The notes beneath the pieces were generated by a model. That model was not told the DNA's origin. It ran no database searches and saw nothing but the letters and a program-made list of their open reading frames with translations. The position numbers were made by a program, and so were the translations under genes. DNA of 64,000 nucleotides, taken from NCBI GenBank assembly GCA_008729055.1, contig SDUX01000082.1, positions 35,842 through 99,841 of the forward strand, in the 5' to 3' direction. Source of the DNA: Pyropia haitanensis. Taxonomy: Eukaryota > Rhodophyta > Bangiophyceae > Bangiales > Bangiaceae. Position 1 is the stretch's first letter, and every line of letters begins with the position of its first letter. Below are positions 1 through 10,063 of the stretch, piece after piece.

Positions 1-116
1 CGCCGCGGCAGTAGGCGCCCGCCGCGGCGTCGCACTGCGCGTCGTTGGCGCAGCGGGCGCCCAGCGGCAGGGCGGCCGCCGCCGCCGCCGCCGGGGCGGG
101 CGGCACGGCCGCCGCC

Positions 117-156
<40 letters not shown>

Positions 157-273
157 GCCGCGCGCCGACCGCGGACGCGGGCTGCCGGCCGACGGGGTCC
201 GCGCGCTCCGCGTCGGCCGGGACGGCCGGCGTCGGCGGCGCGGCCGCGTCGCCGCCGCCGCCGCCGCCGCCGT

Positions 274-306
<33 letters not shown>

Positions 307-901
307 CACCGCCGTCACCGGCGGCGGTGGTGCCTGGGGTGGCGGCCATGGCCGAGCACTGCCGCCCGCCGGCGGCGGCCGCCCACGAGCCAAACACCTG
401 CGTCACCCACACGCCGCGGTCCGCGTCCATCGCGACGCCCGTCGTCACAAAGTCCGCGTCGCTGAGCATGTTGGCCAGGTGCCGCGGGCTGCCCGCCAGG
501 CTGCCAATCGCCGCGGCGGTCACGTCACCGCCGGCGGCGGCGGCGTGCGGGCCATAGTGGCCCACATTCTCCGCCCCGTACGCCGCGTTGCCGCAGCCGA
601 CCGCCGCGGCAATGGCCGGGAAGGCCTGGTGGTAGACGCCCCCGCCGGCGTTGGCCATCCGCCACGAGTGGCGGACGGTGACGGGGAGGAGCGCGGCGGG
701 GCCGAGCGTCAGCGCCGCCGCGCCCCGCCGCGCGCGCACCGCGTTGGTGTGGTCCAGCGCCGCCGACGCGAGGCAGCGCGTGTCGCCGGCGGCGCACGCG
801 ACCGCCGCCGCGGCGGGCGCGGCGGCGGCCGCCGCCGCCGCCGCCGCGGCGGTCGCCGCTAGCAACACGGCCGCGCCCGTCCAGCCACGGGAGCTTTCCA
901 T
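1..901 (-). CDS. Secreted CAP/SCP-domain protein, copy 1 (3' end outside window)
   Basis: Reading from ATG 901-899 gives a signal peptide (MESSRGWTGAAVLLA followed by poly-Ala), then a CAP (SCP/PR-1, bacterial YkwD-like) domain. Visible motifs are NAVRARRG, TVRHSWRMA, VYHQAFPAI, GAENVGHYG, SPRHLANML, and WVTQVFGS. A poly-Gly linker follows, then the start of a Cys-rich segment (LGARCANDAQCDAAAGAYCRG) where the window ends. The protein aligns throughout with the complete paralogue at 10064-11230, so the frame is well supported and the gene is truncated only by the window edge. CAP proteins are usually secreted and act in wall, defence or lipid-binding roles; the role here is unknown. The poly-Gly linker is much longer than in the paralogue. 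Confidence 0.85.
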
Positions 902-2028
902 GGCAACGTGGGAGGGGGGGAAGGGGAGAAAGGGGAAGAGGGGGGGGGGGGAGGAAAAGGGGAAGGGGTGGCGCGGGGGGGGGAACTTGGCAAACGGAGG
1001 TCAGGCGGAGCGCCAGACTGGCCGTGCGGGCCGCCCGCCCCGGGGGTGTGCGCGGACGCGGCGTCGAGGGCGGCGCTCGGGCGGGTGCGGCCGCGGGCGG
1101 CAGAGCACCGCCGCGCCCCCCCCCCCCAGGCGGCGCGGCGGGCGGGCCCCCTTGAAGCCGGCAGCCCCCCCCCCCCGTCCGCACCCACGGTCCGCCGCGC
1201 AGCGTCCACCCCGTCGCCCGCCGCCGCCGCCGTCCATCCCGTCGCAGCGGCGGGCGGCGGCGGCGGCCAGCGTCGGCGCGGCGCGTCCCCCTCCCCCTCC
1301 CCCCCTTCCGCCCCCCCCCCCCTTGCACCCGGCGGCCACCACCCGCGGCGGGGCACCCCCCGCAGCGCCGCCCCGCCCCGCCGCCGCCGCCGCCAGCCAC
1401 CACCCGCGGCGGGGCACCCCCCGCGGCGCCGCGGCGGCGGCGGCGGCGGCCGCCGCAGGGGTGGTGGGATATACCCGGTGGCCGCCGCGGCCACGCCGCC
1501 ACCACCGTCGGCCGCCGCCAGCGGCCGCCGCCAGCACCCCCCCCCACCACCACCGCCACCACCACCGCCGCCGCCGCGGTAGCGCAGACGCGGCGGCCGG
1601 CGCGGCACGCGGCGGCCGCGGCGGCGGCGGCGGGGCGGGCGGAACCCGCGCCGGGCGTGCCGCGGCCGCCCGCCCGCCGCCGAGCGGCGCACGACCCGCG
1701 GCGGCGCGGTGGCTCTACTGGCACGCCGCCGCGGCCGCCGCGGGGGGGTTCCACTGGTATCGTTGGTGGGGGCGGCGCGGCGGTGGGGGGGCGGACAGGG
1801 GGGGGGGAAGGGTCACCCCCGCCACGGATGGCGCCCGTCGGCGGGGAACCGGGGGCGGGGGGGGGGGGGGATGGTCACCCCCTCGCGCGCGCGGGCGCCC
1901 CCCCCCCCGCCCCGCCCCCCCCGGCACACCGCCGCCCGCCGCGGCGGCCGCCCCCACCCGCCGCGGCCCGCCGCCGCGGCCGCGCGACCGCCCCAACCCC
2001 AAACCACCCGCCGCAGCGCGCGCCGGCC

Positions 2029-2069
<41 letters not shown>

Positions 2070-2232
2070 CCCACCGCCCCGGCAACCGCGCGCGGCGGCG
2101 TCCACACGGCAGCGCCGCGGTTTGCCGCGGGTGACAGTATGGTTCGCTTTCCTACCCTGCCGTCTCTCCCACCAACCCCACGGTCCGCCGCTCGTTCCTC
2201 ACTCTCCCTTACAATACTCCCCCCCCGGCGCG
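902..2232. other. Low-complexity intergenic spacer upstream of CAP copy 1
   Basis: About 1.3 kb of G/C tracts and GCC/CCG runs. Open frames cross it on both strands but translate to Arg/Pro/Gly/Ala-only strings with no family signature, as expected by chance at this base composition. It should hold the CAP promoter (minus-strand side near 902-1100). I see no convincing TATA box close to the CAP start. Confidence 0.6.
1336..1424. repeat. Pair of 28-bp direct repeats, 61 bp apart
   Basis: The unit begins ccaccacccgcggcggggca and ends in ccccccgc. It occurs at 1336-1363 and 1397-1424 without mismatch, separated by a CCG-rich stretch. Related ccccgcgg-rich strings occur in other spacers (for example 4780 and 39075). 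Confidence 0.7.
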
Positions 2233-4197
2233 TCATCCCATCGCAAAAACCCTTCCCCTCTCACCGGCGTGAGCGGCGGCGGCGGGGCTCCCCCCCCCCC
2301 CATTCCCGTTGGCGGCCGTCGCGCCCGGGTCGCCCGCGCGCCCCCCCCCCCCCACGGGCGGCAGCTTGGCAAACTCTGCCAGCCGCATCTCGAGCACCGC
2401 CGGCTCGACGGCGAGCGCCACCGCCAGCGCGCGCAGCAGCGCGTCCTCCGTCGCGTGGCGCACGCCGTCCGCGACGGCAACCTTGAACGCCGCCTCGAGC
2501 AGCAGCTCCCGGCACAGGTCGTCGGTGACGCCCGCCTCGCGCACCCGCTCCGCGAGCGCGGCGATCGCCGCCGCGGTCCGGTCGGCGCCGCCGCCGCCGC
2601 CCACGTCCGCCTCTGCCGCCGCCCGTTGCCGCTCCGCCTCCACCTCCTCCTCAGACAGCCGCGTGCACAGGATGCTCTCGTACACGTCCGCCACCGTCCG
2701 TGCCTCCTCCACCGCCCAATCCCCATCAATCGCCGCCGCGCGGACGGTCACGCCGAGCAGCAGCCGCGCAAACGCGACGGCGCGCGCATCGCCCGCGCGC
2801 ACTGCCCAGCGCAGCCGCGACACGTGGCGGTCCGCGGCGGCGTCGAGGCTGAACCGCGGGTCCAGCTTGCACCCCGTCGACAGCGACGACAGGTTGTCAA
2901 ACGTGTGGAACGTGAAGCGGGCGACGAGCTCCCGCGCAAACGCGGTGCCGCGTACCGAGTTGCCGGCCGCGTCGAGGCGCGGCGAAAAGACCGCCAAGCC
3001 CCCAACGTTGGGCACCACCGTCATCACAATGCCACTGACGCCGGATTTGGCGGGCAGCCCGGTTCGAAAGAAGAAATCGCCCGCCGCGTCGTACATACCA
3101 CAAAAGCTGAGGCTCGACAGCAGCTTCTTGGTCACCTCCACACTAAACACAAGGTCGCCAGTCGTCGGGCACTTGCCGCCATTGGCGAGCGTCGCCGCCA
3201 CGACGCTCATCATGGCACAATTGGCCGAGATGGAGCAGCTCCGAAAGTAGAGGTCGGTCATCGTCTCGAGGCGCAGGTCGCCCGGCAGGCCCGTGCGGCC
3301 GCGCATCGAGTAGGCGATCGCGTAGTTGGTGTCGGCCGTTGACCGCTCGGCGAGGAACGTCTCCCGGTCCAGCCCCACCTCTCCCAGATGCCCGCCGCCC
3401 GACAGGCGCGTCCACAGCGGCATCAGCACCTCCTTGCACAGGCGATCACCATACGCGCCATCCCCATCCGGCTCGTCGGCGGCAGCGAGCTTGGGGTGCG
3501 CCGCCGCCACCACCGCCGTCGTCATCATGGCGCCGCTGTTGACCATGGCGTTGTACGGCCGCCCATCGGGCAGGAGCGCCAGGTCGTTAAAGGCCCGTCC
3601 CGAAGGCTCGACACCCACCCACTTGAGCGTCTCGTCGACGCCGGCTGCCTCCAGGGCCGCCGCAAACATCACAGCCTTGGACGTGGACTGGATGCTAAAC
3701 GGCACGCGCGTGTCGTCGCCGCGCTCATAGATCTGGCCGTCGACGCTCGTAAACGCCACGCCATACCGCTCTGGCTCCGCGTCCCGCAGCGTCGGGATGT
3801 AGTCGGCGACCGCGCCGCCCGTCTCAGCTGCCACATCCTCAAAGATGCGGTCCAGGTGCTCGACAAACTGGGGGAAGTTGGCGACGACCAGCTCCGCCGT
3901 CGCGACCTTGTGCAGCAAGCTCGTCGCGCCCGTGACGGCCTCGAAAAACGCCGCCGCGGGCACCTCTACGTCGTCACGGCTGCCATCCGCGGGCGGCGGC
4001 AGCGCGTCGGCAGTCGCCTCGAGGCGTGCGAGTGACTCCGCCACCCGCTCGTCATCGTCACGGATGCCGGCGGCGCCCAGCGCGGTCCGCACCGCCCGGA
4101 CCGACACGCCGGTTGGGGTGCCGCCAAGACCCACCAGCACCTCTTCGTCGGTGCACACGTGCAACGTCCGGCCGGGCAGCAACGACGTTGACGCCAT
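2233..4197 (-). CDS. Glutaminase (serine-dependent beta-lactamase-like fold) with TerB-like C-terminus
   Basis: 654 residues from ATG 4197-4195. Glutaminases hydrolyse glutamine to glutamate and ammonia. The domain spans about residues 105-435. Family motifs are the catalytic S171-x-x-K174 (QSTSK), YNAMVNSGA (215-223), the E284...N291 segment, YFRSCSI (317-323), CGMYDAAGDF (366-375) and PAKSGVSG (382-389). Residues ~545-610 are helical with a TerB/DjlA-like pattern (LLLEAAFKVAVADG...E), not the ankyrin repeats of animal glutaminases. The open frame continues upstream to 4473 without another ATG. A pyrimidine tract ending tgcag near 4222 could be a splice acceptor, so an upstream exon with a targeting peptide is possible. 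The tail after residue 612 is Gly/Ala-rich. Glutaminase is confident; the C-terminal call is inference. Confidence 0.9.
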   Translation of the reverse strand: MASTSLLPGRTLHVCTDEEVLVGLGGTPTGVSVRAVRTALGAAGIRDDDERVAESLARLEATADALPPPADGSRDDVEVPAAAFFEAVTGATSLLHKVATAELVVANFPQFVEHLDRIFEDVAAETGGAVADYIPTLRDAEPERYGVAFTSVDGQIYERGDDTRVPFSIQSTSKAVMFAAALEAAGVDETLKWVGVEPSGRAFNDLALLPDGRPYNAMVNSGAMMTTAVVAAAHPKLAAADEPDGDGAYGDRLCKEVLMPLWTRLSGGGHLGEVGLDRETFLAERSTADTNYAIAYSMRGRTGLPGDLRLETMTDLYFRSCSISANCAMMSVVAATLANGGKCPTTGDLVFSVEVTKKLLSSLSFCGMYDAAGDFFFRTGLPAKSGVSGIVMTVVPNVGGLAVFSPRLDAAGNSVRGTAFARELVARFTFHTFDNLSSLSTGCKLDPRFSLDAAADRHVSRLRWAVRAGDARAVAFARLLLGVTVRAAAIDGDWAVEEARTVADVYESILCTRLSEEEVEAERQRAAAEADVGGGGGADRTAAAIAALAERVREAGVTDDLCRELLLEAAFKVAVADGVRHATEDALLRALAVALAVEPAVLEMRLAEFAKLPPVGGGGRAGDPGATAANGNGGGGSPAAAAHAGERGRVFAMG

Positions 4198-5200
4198 GGG
4201 GGTGACGGCGGCGGCGTCCTCTGCAGGGAAGACTGCAAAGACGGGGAGGGGGACAGGCAAAGAACACCACACGGAAGGCGGGGAAAGGCGTACAAGGGTC
4301 AGAGAGGAAGGATCGGAGTGGCCGGGGCGGAGCAAGGAGCCGCCCACGGGACTGGAAAACGCAGACTGCGACGGCGGGGGGGTTGCCTCGGACGTCGGTG
4401 ACTGCGCGGTGCAGGGCGGGGGTGGCACGACCACAGAGCAAAAAAGCAAAAACTGACACGGCACCGGCGGCACCCAGCCAGATAGCCGGGCGCACCAGTG
4501 GGCCTACCAGCAGCGCAGGGCGGACCAGCGGTGGTGCGGGTGCCGCCAGCTACGCCCAAGGCGCCGCCGCGGGGGACTGGACAGCTGGCGGCGCTTTCCC
4601 TCCCCCCCCCCCTGTGCCCCCCCCCTTCGTGGGTGCCACGCGGCGGCACACCACCTCCTACACACAGCGGGAGCGCCGCGTCCCGCACACGGAAGATGCC
4701 CCATGCCGCCACGCGGGGGGTGGCCGCCGCCCGCTTGCCGCGGCAGCCACGCGGAGCGGCATCGCCTCGTGGGGTGCCCCCCCGCGGAAGTCTCCACGCC
4801 GGTGAGCCGCGCCGCGCCCGCAACGCCTGCCTCGCGACGCTGGTCGCGTCACAGGATGCCCGCCCCTCCCCAGCTGGCCAGACTACGAAAGACACTGCCA
4901 GAGGTTGATGTTGTGTGGCCACGCAACAGGGGGGGCTCGCCACTGGCAGTCCAGCCCTCTTGCATCGGGCTGATGGGCGCCTGTCGACATGGGTAGGAGC
5001 GCGTCCAGCCGGACCCGCAGATCCGTCAGCTGCAGCTTCACAGCTGCAAACGGTCCTCGCGTGTGCTCGCGTGGCAGTCCAAGATCGAAAAGTGTGGTCT
5101 TGCATGGGAAGGTACATCTCGTGGCGTGGGACGCAATTAATTGCTCAGCATTGTGCAGGGAGACGATAGAACATTCGTACAAGGTGAGTTTGCGTGATTG
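4198..5200. other. Spacer between glutaminase and Tc1/mariner element
   Basis: This should contain the 5' leader and promoter of the glutaminase gene (minus strand). The part near 4220-4473 stays open in the glutaminase frame and may be untranslated or an alternative exon. From about 4900 the base composition becomes more balanced. I recognise no gene. Confidence 0.5.
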
Positions 5201-5251
5201 TACAGTTGGTATCCAATATTATTTGCCCACCCCAACTGTCAGATCCTGATA

Positions 5252-5257
5252 TTTATT
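5252..5257 (-). terminator. AATAAA polyadenylation signal in the Tc1-type element
   Basis: The minus strand reads AATAAA about 28 bp after the stop codon of the transposase fragment and just inside the left terminal repeat. Confidence 0.5.
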
Positions 5258-5284
5258 TTGACGCGTCGCGACCGTCCGTTTCCA

Positions 5285-5758
5285 CTACAAGAAACGCATC
5301 AGTACTTGGTGCCGGATCCGTTCGCTGCCACCACCCCCCGCACTCGGCGGCACATGCTCTCCGTCAGCTTCTTGAAATAAGCAGGATGACAGCCCAAGGC
5401 CCTTGATGGCCCTCCGGACCGTGCTGACGGACACCTTGCGGAGGGGGGGGCCGCCAGCTGTGCTGGTGCGGCCCTCGTTGACCTTTTCCGCAATCTCGGC
5501 CATTGAGGCGAAAGGGTTGTCGTCCATCACCCGGCGGAGCCCACGCAGCTCTCGAGGGCTGAGGAGCTTGGGACGGCCCCGGTAGTCTTGGCGCGCAGTG
5601 GCGGCGGTCCGCCGCGCGTTGGCCGCGTGGTAGCTGACCGTCGTCTTGGGGATGCCCAGCGCGGTGGCGATGGCGCCGTTGGACTTCTTGTTGGCGACCA
5701 TGGTTCTGATGGCGCCGACTTGCCGGGGGCATAGGGGGGTCCTGCCCTTGCCCGCCAT
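5285..5758 (-). pseudogene. Transposase DNA-binding (paired-type HTH) fragment, catalytic domain absent
   Basis: 157 residues from ATG 5758-5756. The first helix-turn-helix covers about residues 10-47 (IATALGIPKTTVSYH). A GRPKLLSPRE hinge follows, then a second HTH (SMAEIAEKVN...VSVSTVRRAIKGLGL, to ~125). This is the bipartite DNA-binding half of Tc1-family transposases. The protein ends 30 residues later in unrelated sequence, so the catalytic D...D...D/E core is missing. It might still bind the terminal repeats and act as a repressor, but that is inference. Confidence 0.85.
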
Positions 5759-5805
5759 GGTGTTGTTTTTTTTTTTTTCTCCCCTGGTAGAGAAGCAATG
5801 GGCTC

Positions 5806-5814
5806 TTTTTTATA
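5806..5814 (-). promoter_or_regulatory. TATA box of the Tc1-element gene
   Basis: The minus strand reads CTATAAAAAA about 50 bp upstream of the transposase-fragment ATG, inside the element. Confidence 0.6.
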
Positions 5815-5960
5815 GCACCGTGCGCCGCGACGCTGCGCCCAAGTGACTGCAATGCGCCAGAGCGGCACCGCTGAGGCCGCTTTTTGGATCTCGTCCGTGG
5901 TCAAATAGGTGCAAAAAGTGACCCGCCAGGGTGGGCAAATAATATTGGGTACGAACTGTA

Positions 5961-7229
5961 CGTGAGGCCATCCTACCCCCCCCCCCGATCGATGTGCCCC
6001 CCCGAGCGGACTGCGTCACCCATCCCCCCACCGCTTCTCTCAGACCCGGCCTACCGCTGGAGCTTTGCCGCACTGCTCGTCCCTATTGAAATATGCGGCA
6101 TGACCATGACAGTGGCAAAGACCCCACCCCACCCCTCATACGGCTGCACCAACCCTCCTCCGCACCCCCCCCCCCGCCCCGCCTTGGCCCCCTCCGCATC
6201 CCTCTCGCCCTCCCCCCCCCTCCCCTGTCCCCCTCCGTCAAGCCGTCCCCTCCCCCCCCCTGCTCTCTTCTCAAAGAATCGCCCCTCGACGCCGCGGCCT
6301 AGCAGCAACCCCGGCATTCGCAGCCGCCGCGCACCACCAGCCGCTTGAGTCCCCACCTACCCAGCTGCCCTATCCTCCCATCGGACCGACAAGATTTCCG
6401 CACAGACCACCAGTCCACTTGGCACGTGCATCACCCGTCCACCCTGCGACTGACGCCCATCCCAGCAGGCGGTGGACAGGGCGGTCGTGGGAAGGCAAGC
6501 AATCGGGTGCCACAAAGACAAGGGAGGGAGGGGAGGGAGGAGGGAGCGGGGGAGGGAGAAAGGAAGGGGGGGAAGAGGGGGGGCGGAGAGGGGGCTCAAG
6601 GACGCTGTGGCAGTGCAAGACTGTACAACGGGCTAGTTTGCGTGCCTTTGGGGCGGTCGATTCAAAGGACTGAATGGCCGGCAGGCGGCCACGCGTGGTC
6701 ACGCGAGAAAGCCGCAGCTGCCGCATGACTCTATCCGGTCGGGCTGCGGCCCCCCGCGCAGTGGTGCTCAAAGCGGGATCCATGACAAGCCGGTTTTTCC
6801 GAGAAAAGGCTTGTCAAGACCTTGTCAAGGATTGTACAATCCCCCCACCATGTGGCGTTCGTCCCTGTCGGCCGCCGCAGCGAGCCCGCCCCCCCCCCAT
6901 CACCACAGCACCGCAGCACAGCGACGGCCTCAAGAACACCCAGGAGCCCGGCGCGCCACAGACCTCCACCCAGCCACCACCGGTATGAGATGGTAATTGC
7001 AATCAGGTGCAATGAGGTGCGATGGGCCCAATGGATATCAAGTCATGATCTCAAGTTGCTGAAGACTCGATGCCAAGACCGTCAAGATTGTCATTGCAGT
7101 GGGGACGATGGGGCGCGATGCCAAGACCGTGGCGACGATGTGGAGCCGACCGAGACCTTAAGGACTTGGGAGCCGAGCGAGACTAGGCGCCGAGACCGTG
7201 GTGACCAAGGAGCCGACCGAGACTGGGCG
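5961..7229. other. Spacer with C/T-rich and G-rich tracts
   Basis: No recognisable gene. 6120-6300 is C/T-rich and 6510-6600 is G/A-rich on the plus strand. A short plus-strand frame at 6850-6996 (accATGTGGCG; MWRSSLSAAAA) looks like a transit-peptide first exon followed by a possible donor (gtatgag), but no matching downstream exon was found. Confidence 0.4.
7068..7223 (+). repeat. Short interspersed direct repeats (gatgccaagaccgt; ggagccgaccgagac)
   Basis: cgatgccaagaccgt occurs at 7068-7082 and again near 7116-7130. ggagccgaccgagac occurs at 7142-7156 and 7209-7223, with a one-base variant at 7169-7183. The block has more even composition than its surroundings. Confidence 0.6.
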
Positions 7230-8108
7230 CTACGACGCCGCACCTGCTCCACCCCAGCCCTCGCCGCCGCCGCCGCGGCCGCCGCTGCCGCCACCGTCCC
7301 CGCCGCCGCTGCCATCGCCGCCGCCACCGCCACCACCGCCGCCACCGCCTCTGGTGCTACCACCCCTCCCCCCGCGCCCCACTTCCCGCGGCTCGGCCGC
7401 TGGCTCCCGCACCACCTCCCACTCCCAGTCCGCCGTCTCGTCGGGGTAGTAGTCGTCCTCGTCCCACCCCTCGTTGCCCGCCGCGGCGGCGGCGGCGGCA
7501 GCGGCCGCAGCCGCCGCAGCGGGGCTGGAGGCGGCGGCGGCGGCACCCCCACCCGCCGCCGCGCCCGCGTTGCGGGCCGCCAGGCGGGCGCGCCAGCCGC
7601 AGCCGCCACCGCCGCCGCCGCCGCCGCCACCGCCACTGCCGTCACGGCCACCGCCGCCACCGCCACCGCCATGACGACGGCCGCCGTCGTCACGGCCACC
7701 ACGTCCACCGCGGCCGACACCCCTCATCCGCCCACCGCCACGGGCGCCCCTCGTCACCCCTGGCCCCGGTCCCCCACCCATCTCTCCTCGGGCACCGCCC
7801 GCCGCACGCCGTCCCCAAGACGCGCCGTCCGCGGCCGGGGGCCACCGGCGGCGGGACCCCCCCACCCCCCCCCCAGGGCCGGCGCGGTCAAATGCCGCCC
7901 GGTCAAAGACGACCAGCGTCTCGATCGCGTCGGTGCCCGGACTAACAGAGGTAGAGCAGGAGGGACGCCGCATAGCCATTGACAGTGTTTTATTCTTTGG
8001 GTTGCGGCAAACAAAAGAAAAGAAACAACAAAGGATACAAACGCGTGTCCGTGGAGAAAACACGGACGCTCCAACAGCCCACCTGAAGACGACAGATGTG
8101 CGGAGCAT
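7230..8108 (-). CDS. Putative Gly/Ala-rich RGG-box protein (structure uncertain)
   Basis: A minus-strand frame read from ATG 8108 gives 292 residues. It has an N-terminal hydrophobic stretch (VCILCCFFSFVC), then DAIETLVVFDRAAFDRAG, an RGG/GGR cluster (RGARGGGRMRGVGRGGRGGR), poly-Gly and poly-Ala blocks, and an acidic-aromatic patch (GWDEDDYYPDETADWEWEV). RGG clusters usually bind RNA, but no folded domain is recognisable. A TATA box lies about 90 bp upstream. An alternative start is ATG 7979. An AATAAA on the same strand near 7990 is an argument against the longer reading. Low confidence that this is the full gene. Confidence 0.35.
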   Translation of the reverse strand: MLRTSVVFRWAVGASVFSPRTRVCILCCFFSFVCRNPKNKTLSMAMRRPSCSTSVSPGTDAIETLVVFDRAAFDRAGPGGGVGGSRRRWPPAADGASWGRRAAGGARGEMGGGPGPGVTRGARGGGRMRGVGRGGRGGRDDGGRRHGGGGGGGGRDGSGGGGGGGGGGGCGWRARLAARNAGAAAGGGAAAAASSPAAAAAAAAAAAAAAGNEGWDEDDYYPDETADWEWEVVREPAAEPREVGRGGRGGSTRGGGGGGGGGGGDGSGGGDGGGSGGRGGGGEGWGGAGAAS

Positions 8109-8753
8109 AGTCGCGCAGGGAGGTGGGCGGGAGGCGCGAAGACGACGGACGTGCCGGGCCGGCGAGAGGGGGAGAGCGGCGAGAAGCGGCGGGGTTATAT
8201 ACCGGCGGCGGGCGCCCAGCCAGGGCGCCACAGACCGAGCGCGTGCCCGCTCCAGGCGAGCGCACCAAGCGTGGTGCGCCGCAGCCCGCGTCCGCTCTCG
8301 GGCGTGCTGCTCGCCCTCGGCTGCCCGCCTCGGCCCTTGCCGCAGCAAGGGTGTCAGTCGCTGCTACCGTCCGCCCGTGGGTGCAATTTGCACTCTCGGC
8401 CGCCCGCAGCCGACCTGGATGCTCGAATTGGAGTTACGCGGAGACAGAGGCAAGTAACAATGCAAAAAAGATGGCGGCCTCGGCGGGGCTCACCGCTCAC
8501 CCCGCTCGCACCAGCCGCTGGACGTCACCTTTCTGCTCACCCAAAATGGCACATGGTCGGAGTCCGGACCACAGAACCACGAGCGTAAGACAAACATGAT
8601 GAGCAAAACCTGGGCGCAACAATGATCTGGGAGGGCCACAATTTCGTTGTGGGCCCCGACACCACCCGAAAAGCCGTTTGCGCTGAACCACGGTTTAGCG
8701 GGCACTGCGCGGCGGCTATCGTTACTCTCACGGCGGTCACAGCGCCGTCGGCC
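8109..8753. other. Spacer between divergent putative genes
   Basis: Contains the TATA box above and, on the plus strand, a 43-codon frame from 8471 (aagATGGCGGCC) with no recognisable product. The composition near 8400-8700 is more even than most spacers here. Confidence 0.4.
8194..8201 (-). promoter_or_regulatory. TATA box (TATATAAC)
   Basis: The minus strand reads TATATAACC in a purine-rich context about 90 bp upstream of ATG 8108. It is one of the clearest TATA boxes in the window. The core is near-palindromic, so use on the plus strand is also possible. Confidence 0.5.
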
Positions 8754-9789
8754 ATGACAGCAGGACCCATGAAGGGCGAGGAAAAGGGCGCGGCCAAGAA
8801 GGCGATGGTGCCCAAGGCGTCGACCCCCAAGGGGGCGGCTTCTGCAGTCGGCGCTGGCCTGGCGGCAGGGGCGACGACGTCGGGAGAAGCGGCGCCCGTG
8901 CCTGCACTGGCCGATTGCGCCAAGCGGGCCGCCCGCAGCGTCGGCGGGGATGACGGGAGACGCGGCTGGCAGTGCCTCGGCGCGGGCTTTGGCAAAGCAC
9001 CCCACGGCGGGGCTCAGACGGCCGCTGCCGGCCGGCAAGCAGGCCGCTGCCGCGGCTGGCGGCCTTGCCGGTGCGCCGCCGCCGCAGCCAGGGATGGGCG
9101 GCGCGCCGCTGACGCCCGTGTCGGACGCAGCCGCCCCGCCCGCAGCGAGCGGGGCCGGTGCGTCGGGCTGGCTAGCCGACTCGGCTGCCGCCACCGCGGC
9201 GGGCGTACACGGTGACGCGGGTGGTGGTGGCACCGCGGCTGCCCCGTATGGCGGCCGCATTGACAACTACCCGGGCGGTGGCGGCGACGCGTACGGGCAG
9301 CTGCCGCCAGCGGGGATGTTGGACGCGCCGTGTGCATCCGCGCCGCCACGCAACCGTGACCCCGCGGGTCGGTATGGGTGCGCGCCCGGACGCCGCACCG
9401 GTGTCGGCGGCCGTGGGGCCCCTGCGGGAGTTCCCGGTCGGGACGCCTATACCACTGGCCACGGGGCCGATGGGGGTTGCGGCAGCGCCGGCGAAAGCGC
9501 TGGTAGTGGTGACGTTGGGTCGGCCCTGCCCCTCGTCGCTGCGCGCGACGCGACACCACGACGGCGATGGCATCCCGCTCCTCTTCCCCTCTGTCCGTCA
9601 GTCTCCCCGCGGCACGCGACCGCGTGTGTGAGAGGACGAGGGGTGGTCGGACGTGGCCCCTGGCAAAGGACGGCACCCACGGCTGGACGGGGGGGGCACA
9701 CGCGCTTCACAGACTTCTCTACTCTTCGTTTGACCAGCTATCGGTACCCTCCGCTTGCTTGGATCCCTTCGTCCGTGGTTTCCGTGTAG
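8754..9789 (+). CDS. Uncharacterised Lys/Ala/Gly-rich protein with a frame change
   Basis: From ATG 8754 the frame reads MTAGPMKGEEKGAAKKAMVPK, then Ala/Pro-rich sequence to about 8940. Protein-like sequence then continues in a second frame (8950-9789: ALAKHPTAGLRRPLPAGKQ, GASGWLADSAAATAAGV, PYGGRIDNYPGGGGDAYGQ). The first frame becomes Cys/Arg/Trp-rich after the switch. Either a base is lost or gained near 8930-8970, a small intron is present, or these are two unrelated frames. I do not recognise a family. The opposite strand is also open here, so the strand is not certain. Confidence 0.3.
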
Positions 9790-10063
9790 CCGTCCTCCCC
9801 CCGGTCAGCCCAGCACGCGACTGGCGGCCGGCGCTCGCTCCGGCACCAGCCAATCCGCAGCGTCCGCACTGCGTGCCCGGCGGTCGCTCCCCGCCACGGC
9901 CGAGGGGGACGACCGCCGTCGCGGCGCCGCCTGCCCCTTGTTTCAAAACGCCGGGCCGCTGCGACCCGCCCCACCTGGGGCTGCGGCGACCCGTTGAGTC
10001 CAACGCGACGGCGGCTGCCCCTCACTGGGTCGCCGCCGCCCATGCCAGTAGTGAGCTGGGGCA

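Larger units (their letters stand above)
5201..5960. mobile_element. Non-autonomous Tc1/mariner-type DNA transposon
   Basis: The ends form terminal inverted repeats: 5201-5232 and 5929-5960 are reverse complements at 30 of 32 positions. Each begins with the TA target duplication followed by CAGTT (tacagttggtatccaatatt on the left). TA duplication plus CAGT-type ends is the Tc1/mariner hallmark. The interior (756 bp without the TA copies) holds only an N-terminal transposase fragment with its own TATA box and AATAAA signal. No DDE/D catalytic domain is present, so the element needs a transposase supplied in trans. Confidence 0.9.

Noticed and set aside
6850..6996. Possible transit-peptide first exon (MWRSSLSAAAA) with donor gtatgag
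   Set aside because: No downstream exon with recognisable protein on the plus strand; kept only as a note in the spacer entry.
8490..9266. Minus-strand 258-codon frame
   Set aside because: The opposite plus-strand frames have more protein-like composition; the C-terminal half of the minus reading is Cys/Arg/His-rich without pattern.
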